The translations under genes and the position numbers were made by a program. The notes below the pieces were generated by a model that was not told the DNA's origin, made no database searches, and worked only from the letters and a program-made list of their open reading frames with translations. Below are positions 11,066 to 22,578 of a stretch of DNA of 64,000 nt, piece by piece. Positions within the stretch are counted from its first letter, which is position 1. Every line of letters starts with the position of its first letter. The stretch is from positions 62,001-126,000 of the forward strand of contig JAJIRX010000829.1 in assembly GCA_023853785.1 (NCBI GenBank), in the 5' to 3' direction. The DNA is from Psilocybe azurescens (Eukaryota; Basidiomycota; Agaricomycetes; Agaricales; Agrocybaceae).

Positions 11066-12648
11066 TCAAACCTCAGCTACAATCTCTGACTCCCATCTGG
11101 CTTGTGTAGATGCACTTGACCTGTCCACTTCCGCGCTATCCATTAGCAGATCGGGAATCTGCAGAGGAGGATTCTGTGGTGATGATGCCGCAGAAGTGGA
11201 TGTGGATGTCCTACTCGTGTAGTCAGGTGGGAGGTCTATGTACAAGTACAGCTACGTCATCGAAGTTTTCGACGCTCCCCTGGCTGGGGGAACACAGGCC
11301 GGCCCAAGTGATCCCCCGACGTATATTCGGGGCTCCCGTAAGGGCTGCGATGCGTCCGCTCCTGAACCCAATCATCGACCCGTTTCGCCCACTGGGCGTC
11401 CATTCTCTGACCATAGTGGTGGAACGTCATCAGACTCAGTAAGGCACTCGTCAGGCCCAGTGCGAGAACCAGGCTAATGAGGATGCGCACGATGAGGAGG
11501 GTGTGTGGGGAGATAGGCGCTGGGGTGGGCTATCTTGAGTGTCGGTTCGCCAAACGAAGGACATTATGGCAATGGTGTAGAAGATGCTAGACCTGCAAGG
11601 GGGAGAAAGGGAGCATATTTTGTTTAATTTGATTAGTTTTGTATGTTGGGCCTCTATGTAAGGTACGTACCAAGCGAGCCAGATGGCAGGCATTGCAAGG
11701 AGGACCCATATATTCCACCATATGTTTGCCCTCGCCCGTTCAGCTTCCTATACATATGTGGCAATGCCGAAATATTTGCGCGTCAGTAATGTACGCTGCT
11801 GGGGCATGTAACTTACAAGTGCCCATTCTGCTGCTTTGTAAGTCTTGCGCATGCTGCTATCGAAGCGTATACTGTATAAGCATCCAAGTAGTAGACTCAC
11901 TACGGCGCAGATCTGAGAGACGAGGAGGGTGTAGCGGATGAGTGGGTCTTGGGCTGCTGTGTCGATTTGGAGGATCGTGAGTATGGCACTTGCAAATCAG
12001 TAAGCCATGTACGTGATCGCTTATACAGACAGAAACATGCTCACGATAAAATAAGCGCCGAGACGATGTTGTAGGTATTCCAATCCCTTAAAAGGCTATC
12101 TACAAACGAATTCCAAGATTCGCTCGCACGTTCGTATCGTATCGGGACTGTGGAACTTTCGTACTGCGAGACGTGGTGGATACCTTTTTTTCGAAGGTCG
12201 TTTCGATAGCCATTTGTTTGATCTCTGGTAATGTCAGACCGGATTCTTCAAAGATGGCGCTGACTCTGGAGAAGTAGACTGCGGGCAGACGCAGGAGGAG
12301 GTGGAGGTATATTTGGCGGGGGATGGAGTCCAGGAGGATATTCATGGTCAGATTCCATGCGCTGGGAGTTTTGTAGTTTGAGAATGCATATAGGGACTCT
12401 GCGCGACGGTCAGCGCTTATTGGGATGGGATGGCAATCGCTAATAACCGGACTGTGGCAGTTGATATCATGACTGGCCATGGAAGGTAAACTGCCAGGTG
12501 CATTGGCAGAAGTCACTGCGGGACGAGACTGAGTGCTAGATATGTTAACAAAGGAGGACTCTGTTGTAAGATGATTACCGCCACCTACAACTGGAGTCGG
12601 GGTATCAGAAGATAATTCATAGAGTGGGCGATCTCGATCGGTTTCCAT
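11066..12648 (-). CDS. multi-pass membrane protein, copy A (C-terminus disturbed)
   Basis: The start METDRDRPLYEL at 12648 is followed by a Ser/Thr-rich N-terminal tail, a conserved segment (YKTPSAWNLTMNILLD, then LHLLLRLPAVYFSRVSAIFEES), and hydrophobic segments in separate exons, ending with RILISLVLALGLTSALLSLM. The design is a soluble N-tail, about four membrane helices and a Pro/Ser-rich C-tail. The frame is lost near 12190 at a run of seven T (plus strand); one more base would restore the same sequence as copy B (..WNSFVDSLLRDWN..). Close to the C-terminus (11220-11300) the frame also differs from copy B and about 60 bases are missing, so this end may be genuinely altered. Function is unknown; such proteins are frequent in mushrooms. 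Confidence 0.55.
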
Positions 12649-13071
12649 CGCGCGAGTAGCGACGCGAAAGTAAGCAGTTACTAGTTAAGCTCCACTGGAT
12701 AGTGTCAACATTGGGCAGTGGGGATCCTGGAACATTCCGGCTGTCCCGGATAAATTACATCGATTTCGACAGGCGAGAGGGTCACGCTTTTCGAAGTTTA
12801 TGGCCCTAAAGCGCTCGGTTGCGTAAAATTCGACCTGAACTTGAGCTTAAACGTCCAGTCCGTTGTTATATTGATGCACACCCAGTGGAAAGACTTAATA
12901 ATATTACTGTTGGAGTATTGTAGATTCAAAGTATATCCATCGTCTACAAGACGCTCTTTAAATCGTTGCAAGCCTAGGTACATATCGTAAAGCAAAGGAC
13001 TTGGCTTACGAGTCTGTAATTATTGGTACTTTGTCTGGAAAAACTCAAATTACTTGCCGTCAGAACAGACT

Positions 13072-14730
13072 TCAAACATCAAACCTCTCTGACTCCCGTC
13101 TGGCTTGCGTAGATGCACTTGACATGTCCACTTCCGCATTATCCCTTCGCAGATCGGGAATCTGCAGACTCGGATTCGGCGATGATGCCGCAGAAGTGGA
13201 TGTGGATGTCCTACTCGTGTAGTCAGGTGGGAGGTTTCCGACCCTGAAGTTAGTTTCCTGTGCATCTGGCGGGGGATGAACCTCGGCCGCGCTCCCGACG
13301 ACGGATCCTGGGCCTGTGGGGTAGCCTCTATGTACGGCTACCCCATTAAAGCCTTCAACGCTCCCCGACTGGACAGACGAGCCCAAGTAATCCCCCGACG
13401 TATATTCGGGGCTCCCGCAAGAGCTACGACGCGCCCGCTCCTGAACCAAATCATTGATCCATTTCGCCCACTGGGTGTCCATTATCTGACCATACTGGTG
13501 GAACGTCATTAGACTCAGCAAGGCACTCGCCAGGCCCAGTGCGAGAACCAGGCTGATGAGGATGCGCACCGTGAGGAGGACGTGTGGGGAGAGAGGCGCT
13601 GGGGGTGGGCTATCTTGGTGTCGGTTCGCCAAACGAAGGACATTATGGCGATGATATAGAAGATGCTAGACCTGCAAGGGAGGAAGGGGAGGTATTTTGT
13701 TTAATTTGATCAGTTTTGTGCGGTGAACCTGCCTGCTAGACACGTACCAACCGAGCCAGATGGCAGGCATTGCAAGGAGGACCCATATATTCCCCCATAA
13801 GTTTATCTTTGTTCGTTGAGTTTCCTATACATATAAGACAATGTCGGAATATCTGCACGTCGATAATGTATGCGGTTGGGGCTTGGAACTCACATTTGCC
13901 CATTGAGCCGCTTTGTAAGTCTTGCGCATGCTGCTGTCGAAGCGGATGCTATATAAGCATCCATGCAGCAGGCTCACTACGGCGCAGACTTGGGAGAAGA
14001 GAAGGGTGTAGCGGATAAGAGGGTCTCGCGCTGCTGTGTCGATTTGGAGGATTGTTAGGATGGCACTGTGCATATCAATAAGCCATGTGTATAGTCGCAT
14101 ATACAGACAACGGTCGGAACATACTTACGGTAAAATAAGCGCCGCGACGACGTTGTAGATATTCCAATCTCTTAAGATATTATCTACAAATGAATTCCAA
14201 GAGTTGTCCAGCTTTTTATAGCGAATCGGGATAGTAGAAGTCTGGAATTGCGAGACGTGGTGGAGGCCTTTAGTGTCGAAGCTCGCCTCGAGCGCCATTT
14301 GTTTGATCTCTGATAATGTCAGAGCGGATTCTTCGAAGATGGCGCTGACTCTGGAGAAGTAGACTGCGGGCAGACGCAGGAGGAGGTGGAGGTATATTTT
14401 GCGGGGGATGTAGTCCAGGAGGAAATTCATGATGAGATCCCATGCGCTGGGAGTTTTGTAGTTTGAGAATACATATGGGGATTCTACGCCACGGTCAGCG
14501 TTTATTGGGCTGGAATTGCAACTGCTAATAGCGGGACTGTGGCAGTTGATATCATGACTGGCCATGGAAGGTAAACTGCCAGGTGTACTGGCAGAAGTCC
14601 CTGAGGAACGAGTCTGGGTACTAGATATGTTAGCAGAGGACTCTGTTGTAGGATGATCACCTCCATCTACAGTTGTAGTCGGGGTATCAGAAGGTAATTC
14701 ATAGAGTGGGCGATCTCTATCGGTTTCCAT
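13072..14730 (-). CDS. multi-pass membrane protein, copy B
   Basis: Four exons can be followed on the minus strand. Exon 1 (14730 to ~14125) runs from METDRDRPLYELPSD to NIYNVVAALILP. Exon 2 (~14065-13893) contains SAILTILQIDTAARDPLIRY and CAVVSLLHGCLYSIRF. Exon 3 (~13825-13748) contains WGNIWVLLAMPAIWLAW. Exon 4 (~13672-13072) begins SSIFYIIAIMSFVWRTD, has RILISLVLALGLASALLSLM, and a hydrophilic Ser/Pro-rich tail that ends ERFDV and a stop at 13072. Four hydrophobic helices with a cytosolic-looking tail at both ends are expected. It is the better preserved of the tandem pair. No catalytic motif or known family name can be assigned. Confidence 0.65.
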
Positions 14731-14832
14731 CGCGCAAGTAGCAATGAGAAAGTAAACAGTTCAGCTCCACTGGATAGTGTTGGTGTCGAGCAGTGGGGAT
14801 CCTGGAGCATTCCGACTGTCCCAGATAAATTT

Positions 14833-15196
14833 AAATTGGTAGCAAGCATTGTCAAGGCACAAATTAAGAAGAGTTGGAGTCGGACTCCTCACTGCTGGCG
14901 CTGACTTGTATTTCTGTGTGGAATATGTCCCGATTTGTACGTTGCATAAGCTTGGAGCTATTTCTTCTGAGAATTGAGCAACTCTGAACAGTATTTGCAA
15001 GCCAACGATTTTTATCGTACAAATACGTTTCAGCTCCATCAGTGAGTTGGAATTTGGAACTTAGCAGTGGCTCGGATGGTTGTAGCAATCACGTGAACAC
15101 TTGAATTAGGGCCGGTTTAGTACAGTCCGACGTGTCACTGTAGAGTATTCGGTATACATATTACGACGCGCTTGACAAACTCTTTTAACATATACC
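14833..15196. other. divergent intergenic region before SEC31
   Basis: Promoter region shared by the membrane-protein gene (leftward) and SEC31 (rightward). A 74-codon minus-strand frame at 14864-15088 looks protein-like, but no start context, homology or splice partner supports it. Confidence 0.35.
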
Positions 15197-18100
15197 ATGA
15201 AGTTAAAGGAAATCCATAGAACATCAACATTTGCCTGGTCGCCGTCGGCGTCTCTTCCGCTGCTGGCCACGGGAACTGTAGCAGGCGCCCTCGACGAATC
15301 CTTCAGCAACGAGAGCCAGTTGGAAATATGGGCTCCTGATTTCCTGGACAGAGATGAGTTCGATCTCGGCAGAGAGGGCGGTCATGGGCCAAAAGGTCGT
15401 GTCACAGACACCGCCAGGTCAGTAGTTGCTCAGAATGTTCATATTTACAGCACCAGGATTTATTGATTGTCCCTGATCTTCCAGATTCAATCGTTTAGCA
15501 TGGGGACACGTCGATGCCAGTCGTCCTCAAGGTGTCATTGCTGCTGGCTTGGAGAACGGCGAGCTGGCTCTGTGGGATCCGGCAAAAATACTAGCGGGAG
15601 CGAGGTACTGCTTCGACTCTGATCACCAAACCCACCCCCTGCACATGGCGTTGACGTAGCTTCTTTTCCGCAGTGCTTCTGAATCTCTTATTCTACGAAA
15701 CACGACACACACGGGTCCCGTGCGCGGACTGGACTTCAATCCATTGCAAACTAGTCTCCTCGCTTCGGGTGGTGTTGGTGGCGAGGTAATTGACCCTTCG
15801 TGACCTTATTCTCCACATCTACCCGCTGAACAAGGCGCAATTGTCGATAGGTGTATATCTGGGATTTGAAAGATCCCAGCAAGCCATATTCGCCTACCCC
15901 TGGCCAAAGGAGCTCAAAACTCGATGAGATCACATCCGTAGCTTGGAATCAGCAGGTGCAGTATGTCCTTGCTGGAGCGAGCAGCACGGGTTATACCGTC
16001 GTGTGGGATCTGCGAGGCAAGCGTGAAGTCGTTGCGTTGGCTTACGGTGGTGGTGCTGGCACCTTGGCTGGGTTGGCGGGTGCTGGAACTGGGATGGCTG
16101 TTGGAGGCAGGCGCGGAATGAGCGATATTGCATGGCATCCCGATAATGTTCGTCCTGTCTTTCTTTTCAAATTATGTATTCCAGCTAACTATGAATACAG
16201 GCAACAAGAGTTGTCACAGCATCCGAAGACGATTCGTCGCCCATCATCATGGTTTGGGACCTCCGTAATGCACGCGCCCCTGAGAAAGTGAGCTGGCAGC
16301 TGGCACTTTGATACTGCGATGTCAAATCTCTGACATGCACATTTTGTTAGATCCTTACTGGGCACGAAAAGGGCGTTCTATCGCTGTCTTGGTGTAAACA
16401 AGATGCAGACCTTCTCCTATCGTGTGGTAAAGACAACCGCGCTCTTTGCTGGAATCCGCAGACCTCTGAGGTTATTGGAGAGGTAAGTCTTGTATTAGGC
16501 TCAACCTCTAATTTATTTTTCTTATGAACAATTGGCCTTGCCAGCTTCCTTCCGCCGATAACTGGGCCTTCCAAGTCGATTGGTGCCCTCGCAATCCCGA
16601 CATGCTCGCAACTGCATTCTTTGACGGCACCATCGGCATCCACTCCATCCAGTCCACCAACGAGCCCTCCGCCGACGCCCAAAAATCTGCCCCACGGTCC
16701 GACGGCGCAGACATTTTCGACGCACCCGGATTCTCACGTTCCTCCCAGCAAGGCACGCTCTCTCTCAAGCAGCCGCCGAAATGGCTCCGCCGCCCCGCGT
16801 CGTCCTCGTTCGGATTCGGCGGGAACCTCGTTACGGTGTCGAACTTGGCGTCGGCGCAGGGCAAGCCGCAGAGCAGCGTCGTGCATATTAGGAAGGTCGT
16901 GACGGAGACGGATCTCGTGGAACGGGCGACGAAGTTGCAGGCCGCCATCGAGGGCGACCAGTTGCAGACGTTCGCGGAGGAGAAGACGGAGGAGCCGACG
17001 ACGGCTGTTGGGGGCGAGGGGTGGAAGGCGCTTTTGAGCTTGTTCAAGGCGAACTCGAGGAATGAGCTGGTGACGCTGCTTGGGTTCTCGAAGGCGGAGA
17101 TCGCGGCACGCGTGGCGGAGGCTGTCGAGAATCTGAAGGCCTCTGCGGACGCTGCGAAATCTCCGTACGATGAAGACGCGAGCACCCTCGCCGATAAGCC
17201 CCATGAATCTGTCGTCTCGTTCGCGGAACCCGAGAGCGAGGAGGTGCCTTCTGATCGAAGTGAAGTCGGGGATGATTCAGAAGGTACGCCTGGCTTCGCA
17301 GCGGACGAGCAGACGCTTTCGGAGGTCAGTGGGGGCGTCAGCTCGGAGACCGCCCAACAGGAAGACGAGGAGTCGGCAACGACCGCGCCCAGCCTGTTCG
17401 GCGACGACATCCCAGGCACCCCTCAACACGACTTCTTCAACACTGTCGGCGTCGCGCAGGATAACGGCGAGTCGCACGCCGTGCTCGTCCCACATATGAA
17501 CTACGGCATCGACTCCTCGGTCGCTGCTACCACCGGCTCTGGACCGTCGTCGGTCACCTCGGAGGTGCTGACGAAGAGCGGTGGGAATGGGTTCAAGATC
17601 CACCCCTCGGAGGAGTCGGACATCGAGCGCTTGGTCACTAAGGCGCTTGTCCTAGGCGACTTTGAGAGCGCAGTGTCGCTGTGCTTGTCGTCGGATCGAT
17701 ATGCGGACGCCATCCTGCTCGCTGTACGCGGCGGGCCAGAGCTGCTGCAGCGCACGCAGAAGGCCTACTTTGAGCGCAGGACGACGACGCTGCCGTACCT
17801 CCGCCTCTTGCAGTCGATCGTGTCGAACGACCTGGGCGACATCGTCCAAAACGCGGATCTGCAGGAATGGCGCGAGATCTTTGTGGTCATCTGCACGTTT
17901 GCGACGCAGGAGGAGTTCCCGACGCTCGCGGAGCAGCTGGGCAGTCGGTTGGAGTACCAGTTCACGGTGGCGCAGGGCTCGGACGATCCGGAGGCGGAGG
18001 AGGAGGCGTATGCGTTCAGGAAGAACGCGACGCTCACGTACCTTGCGTCGGCGCGGTTGGAGAGGTTGATTAGCATCTGGGCGGACGAGCTGGTGCAGGA

Positions 18101-20199
18101 GGAGATGGCCCTCGTAGCGGATCAGAATAATGAAACGGGTTCGTACTACTCGGCGCATGCGCATGCGCTTCAGACCTTCATCGAGAAGGTGACCGTCTTC
18201 CGTGCTGCGACGAGCTACAAGGACGACGCGTTGGCGGCAGCTGCCACTGCGACGGAGCCGGCGCAGGCGTACAAGCTCGCGCCGCTGTATGATCGCTACT
18301 TCGAGTACGCGGAGTTGTTGAGCACGCAGGGCTTATTGAAGGAGGCGGTCAGCTTCTTGAAGCTGACGCCTACTGGGTACAAGGGCTCGGTGCCCGGTGC
18401 GGATTTGGAGTCGGAGAGGAAGAGGCTGGTAGCGGCTACCACGGCGGGTCCTGTTGCCAGCACGTCTAAGGCTGTACCTGCGGTTTCGTCCTCGACGGCG
18501 GTAAAAGGAGGAGGATATCGCGTACCTCCGGTGGCGGCACCCGACGCACAGCCAACGTCGCTTGGAGGGAGCAGGTATGCGCCTGTTGGGGGTGAGCGCA
18601 AGCCTCCTGCACCTCAACAACCGGCGTATGTTCCTCCCGCTACACAGACCGGGTATGCTCCTCCAATCTCGCAGACTGGGTATGCTCCTCCCACCACGCA
18701 GGCTGGGTATGCTCCTCCCAATACGCAGACTGGATACGCTCCTTCCACCAACACGCAAACGGGGTACCAGAATCTATACAACCGATCGACCTCGCTCACG
18801 CAGCCGCCGCATCTGCGCCAGCAGCCTCCTCCCCACCTGATTCCTTCGAGCCACCTCCCCCTCGCGCAGCGAACGGCACGCCATCCAACAACAACATCCA
18901 GCCTGCACCTCCCCCCGAAAAGAGACAACAATACAGGATGGAACGACCCGGTGGTCGTCCCCGCCTCGCGCGCGCCGGCTGCGCTGAACCTCAACAAGCC
19001 TGCCGCGATCACGTCGCCGTTCCCCAACGCGCCTGCGACGCCAGGATACTCGCCACACGGCTCGCCGTACATTGGGCAGGCGTCGGCGACGCTGCCGCCG
19101 CCACCCCGCCCGGGGAGTGTGAATCGCGGTGGGTCAGTCCCGCCTCCTCCTGGGCCTCCTCCGCCAGGGCCAGGACAGCGTGGGCCGCCCTCTGCGGGCG
19201 TGTTCCCGCCTGGTGCGAGGCCGCCGTCGAGGTTGACGTCGCCGCCCCAAGGCCAGAACCTGCCCCCGCCTCCCCAGAGGCAGCCGACGCCGAGCCAGTA
19301 TGCGCCACCGCCCTCAAGGGGACCGGTGCCTGGACAGACGCCACCTCCGCTCCCTGCTGGCCAGTACGGTCGCCCGCCTATGCCAGGGCAGCAGCAACAT
19401 CAACAGCAGCAAGGTCCTCCTCCTCCAGGACCGTATGGGCCTGGGCCTGGGCATGTAGCGCACCCCTCCTCCTGGACCTTATGGTCCTCCTCAGCAGCAA
19501 CACCCTGGCCCGTCACAACAGCAACCTCCTCCACCTCCTCAGCAGGCCGGTGGTCCTCCGCCTCCGCCCTCTGGAGGGCCAGGTGCGCCACCTCGGACGG
19601 TTTCAAGGAGCGCTGCCCCCAGTCGCGCACCCCCTGCTGCTCCAAAATACCGTACGTGACGACTTCTTTTTCTTTGAAGGGGGAAGAGTTTATAAACTGA
19701 CGATTTTTTCTTGCAGCCGCTGGTGATAGAAGCCATATTCCCGAATACGCACAGCCTGCGTTTATCAGCATTTCCAACCACCTCGAGAGGATGAGGCAGA
19801 CTCTTCCTGTAATTATTTTTCTGATCTTTTCGTTTATTTGAATATATAAATTAAATTGACCCTTTCTGTTTTTTATTATAGGCTAACCAAAAGCGACTTA
19901 TTGACGACCTCGAGCGAAGGATCAACCCATTGTTCGACGCACTCAACTGCGAGACTATCTCGAGGCCTGTCGTCGACCAGCTGATTGTCTTGACAAGAGG
20001 TGAGGTTATTGCCTCGGTTGTTGGCTTGTACACATTTATTGATTGTTGTCTTGCTTTTCTTTTCTTTTCCATAGCTATGGACGCTCGCGACCGTGCAGCT
20101 GCTCTGTCCATCCACGTTGAATTGTTGACCCGTGGATCACAGACGGATGATATCGGGTTATGGATGTCTGGCATCAAGCAATTGATTATGGGTCTGTAA
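15197..20199 (+). CDS. SEC31: Sec31, COPII outer-coat subunit
   Basis: Ten exons read: 15197-15417, 15485-15604, 15674-15785, 15851-16147, 16201-16287, 16351-16482, 16545-19651, 19717-19808, 19882-19999 and 20075-20199. The protein starts [18 protein letters not shown], has an N-terminal WD40 propeller (..[14 protein letters not shown].., ..[17 protein letters not shown].., ..[16 protein letters not shown]..), a helical ancestral-coat element domain, a long Pro/Gln-rich linker and the C-terminal conserved helical domain. With Sec13 it forms the outer cage of ER-to-Golgi COPII vesicles; the Pro-rich part is where Sec23 binds and is stimulated. The frame is disturbed near 18780 (CC), 18915 (C run) and 19466 (C4). 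The last two-thirds of the linker reads normally only if single bases are added or removed at those runs. The 3' half is duplicated at 23788-25903. Confidence 0.92.
18610..18775 (+). repeat. 33-bp tandem repeats inside SEC31 encoding QTGYAPP units
   Basis: About five imperfect 33-base units encode P.[12 protein letters not shown] peptides ([17 protein letters not shown], and so on) in the Pro-rich linker. The duplicated copy at ~24316-24478 carries the same array with a few substitutions (ACG to ACG/GCT changes). Such repeats easily vary in number. Confidence 0.8.
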
Positions 20200-20246
20200 A
20201 TAAGTATCCCATCGGTCTATTAGAATTTTTTCTCTGTTATCGTATC

Positions 20247-20252
20247 AATAAA
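20247..20252 (+). terminator. AATAAA polyadenylation signal of SEC31
   Basis: AATAAA lies 48 bases after the SEC31 stop codon, and the same signal follows the duplicated copy at 25952-25957. The convergent CoA-transferase stop is 170 bases further on. Confidence 0.55.
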
Positions 20253-20418
20253 ACTCGGATTTTTTCGTTTGCTTTTTCATTTTCATTTGGAAGCTTAAGG
20301 TGTTGGAACATGTTGTTTGAGGTATGTCAAATTTGATTGTATCATGGATGCAGCTATGTATATCGATCCATTATGATATTATTGCCATCAATATTGCGAG
20401 CGCTTGGAAGTTGAGCGC

Positions 20419-22429
20419 CTAAACTTTCACGATCTCCTCCATCAAATCCTCCGGCCACACTGGTTGATCAACCCCATTTCCCCTAGATCCAATATTGTAA
20501 CCTGGCTTGACAGCGCCTTCCGGGAACGTCAATATAGGTCTGATAGTTCTCACAGGAACTCCAATCGCACGATTATCCCGGATCTCGAAGAAACTGGGGT
20601 TGAGAATGGGAGCTTGATGGCTGGCTAACATGCCAAGAAGTGGTGGGAGTGTGATGAGCATGTTGTCGGTGTGGCGGAAGATGGGACTCCCGTAGCGCGT
20701 CCACAGGGCATCCCAGATTTCCGGCGGGTAGGTTGAGCATGAGTTGACGAGCCATTGCGAGTAGTAGTTGAGGGCGACCTGTATAAGAAATGATTTAGTA
20801 CGAGTCGACTTTGAGGTGAGGTTTTTACGTGCGTCTACAACGAATGAGCCGCCTTTTTCTGACCGCTCGATTAGAGCCTGCAGCGCGCCAGTGGCACCAG
20901 CTGCACCCGTGCTTTGAGCACTATCAGTCGGATTGTCTCAGAAAAACAAATTTCAGAGTCGTACCAATGATCTGAGTTAGGTAACAGCGGTGTAACGGCT
21001 TCATCGTTCCCCATTGCTCTTCCATACTCCATAGATACACCACAGCACTGAGAAGAGTGTTGTAGTCAGCATTATTTAAACCGACAAATATATGTTTAAA
21101 TGGCCCATTCTTACCGCATCGCTGATTTGTTGCCATCCGGATCGATGTGCCCATGGTCCATTCCATCCATAACAATTCTCATGCACATAAACGACTCCAC
21201 GTTCCTTCTCCTTGAAAAATCCCAGGATATCGTCCTTACCGAACCCCCACTTCTGCATAACTCCCGGGCGATACCCATCAACCACTACATCGCTCTCTTC
21301 GATGAGCCCACGCAATGTAGCGCGATCTTCGGGTTTTGTGAGGTCTAGATAGGCGTTCCATTTACCCCAGGCTAAATCGCTCAGGAGGAAGGTCAAGTCG
21401 GTCACATTGGGCGAGGTTATGCGCATGACGCTGGCGCCTAGCTCAGCCAGCTCGCGGGTGACGGCTGGCGAGGCAATTACACGCGTGAGATCGATGACCT
21501 TGAGCCCAAAGAGCGGGCGTTCAGCATTCGTGCGCCCTTCAACGGGTGTCCACCAACTGGGCGCCTGTTTGGGATTCGGGACATGGTGCACCTCGAACAA
21601 CCCCACATGGGCATTCGCTTTCCCGTGTTCCGAGGCTATGTATTCGTCGATTGACCAGCAAATTGTGCCAGCTTGTCGGTATTGGTCGTTCATGAGCGTG
21701 TCGAGCTCTTTGGCGGTGAGTTCGGAGATTTTGGACTGGTATATTTCACAGCCGCGAGTGTAATCGGCGACTTCGTTCGGATTGATGCCCAGGGCTTTCT
21801 GAACAGGTGAAGTGTTCATACCTCCTAAAACGGAGAGTGATATCAGCGAACACATTTAAGCTAGGAGAGAAGTGACTGACCATGAATATGGTAGTAGCGC
21901 CCATCCTTAGTTTTATATATGTTAGTAGCAGCTGTTTTAAAAGGGCTCCCTCGCGTGCTTTGGAATTTGTCGCCATCTGGGAAATATTTGGTGAGAGATG
22001 AATCGCTGAATCGTATTTTCTCCCCCAAAGGATCAAGGATGGCCAAGAATGCCGACATGATGAACAATTGCGCATGATCACTAAAGAGGAAGAAAGTATG
22101 CCATACAGGCAATAAGCATCACGGCCACCCAAAATCAAGATAAGTATATGAGCCAAAGCTACGAACGTGTTGATCACGATCTTCTGATAATCGAGCCCGT
22201 ATTTCTTCTTCAGCAGGACGTTCAGCATCGACGCCTGAAATCCCTTGATGGCAGAGATGCTTTCTGCAAAACGCCAGTTAATGGGGATACTAGGCGCAGC
22301 GGTCCCGGTGTATTCAATGCTTTTGACGGCATCTCTGACCTCAGCAGGCAAAGAAGCATGCAGTGGATTGTTGATGATGCCGTCGAAGAGCAGTTTGTGG
22401 CTTTCCGTGGGGACAGAGTACGCATCCAT
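20419..22429 (-). CDS. CoA-transferase family III (CaiB/BaiF-like), copy 1
   Basis: The start MDAYSVPTESHKLLFDG is at 22429 and the stop at 20419; introns fall at ~22170-22090 and at several later points. The N-terminal part has WRFAESISAIKGFQASMLN. The second half contains the family signature region RPLFGLKVIDLTRVIASP, then RELAELGASVMRITSP, followed by DLTKPEDRATLRGLIEESDVV and DGYRPGVMQKWGFGKDD. The family moves CoA between carboxylic acids, or racemises acyl-CoAs, through an acyl-Asp intermediate; the substrate here cannot be told. The protein seems to carry two CaiB-type halves, as fungal relatives do. It is convergent with SEC31 and its stop lies 219 bases from the SEC31 stop. Confidence 0.85.
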
Positions 22430-22578
22430 GTTGCTATGATGAGTAATGAGAGTGGAAGGCAAGTGAAGGTGAGCTGAGGATCGCATACTACAAGTTTCTC
22501 ATATTCATCGGATTCATATCTTACGTTGATCTTATGAGAAAGTTGATCCCGACATTGCGGGCAAAATGTCACATCTTA

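Larger units (their letters stand above)
10822..14832. repeat. tandem duplication of a ~1.95-kb unit (10822-12760 and 12802-14832)
   Basis: Both units contain the same 3' flank (a block containing AGCTTAAACGTCCAGTCCGTTGTTATAT at 10858 and 12842), a membrane-protein gene on the minus strand, and the same promoter flank (ACTGGATAGTGT ... CAGTGGGGATCCTGGA at about 12690 and 14769). Order and orientation are conserved. Differences are scattered substitutions plus small indels, so the duplication is not very recent. Confidence 0.8.
18083..22578. repeat. copy 1 of a ~4.5-kb tandem segmental duplication
   Basis: The block from within SEC31 exon 7 (GACGAGCTGGTGCAGGAGGAG) to CAAAATGTCACATCTTAAG reappears at 23788-28284 in the same orientation, with introns, UTRs and intergenic spacer. 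It includes the SEC31 3' half and the whole CoA-transferase gene with its promoter. Identity is high, with scattered substitutions in introns and synonymous positions. Confidence 0.93.

Noticed and set aside
14864..15088. 74-codon minus-strand frame before SEC31
   Set aside because: Protein-like composition but no ATG-based model, no homology, and it lies in the likely bidirectional promoter.
18610..18775. Possible CRISPR-like array
   Set aside because: Units are adjacent with no unique spacers and encode QTGYAPP repeats in a eukaryotic coding exon.
18760..18920. An intron in the SEC31 Pro-rich region that would explain the frame change
   Set aside because: A GTACCAG..ACGCAG pair would give a 40-base intron but leaves the wrong frame; single-base shortfall in C runs explains it better.
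16508..19344. Many long minus-strand frames inside SEC31 exon 7
   Set aside because: The + strand encodes the conserved Sec31 protein; the antisense frames are composition artefacts and reappear in the duplicated copy.
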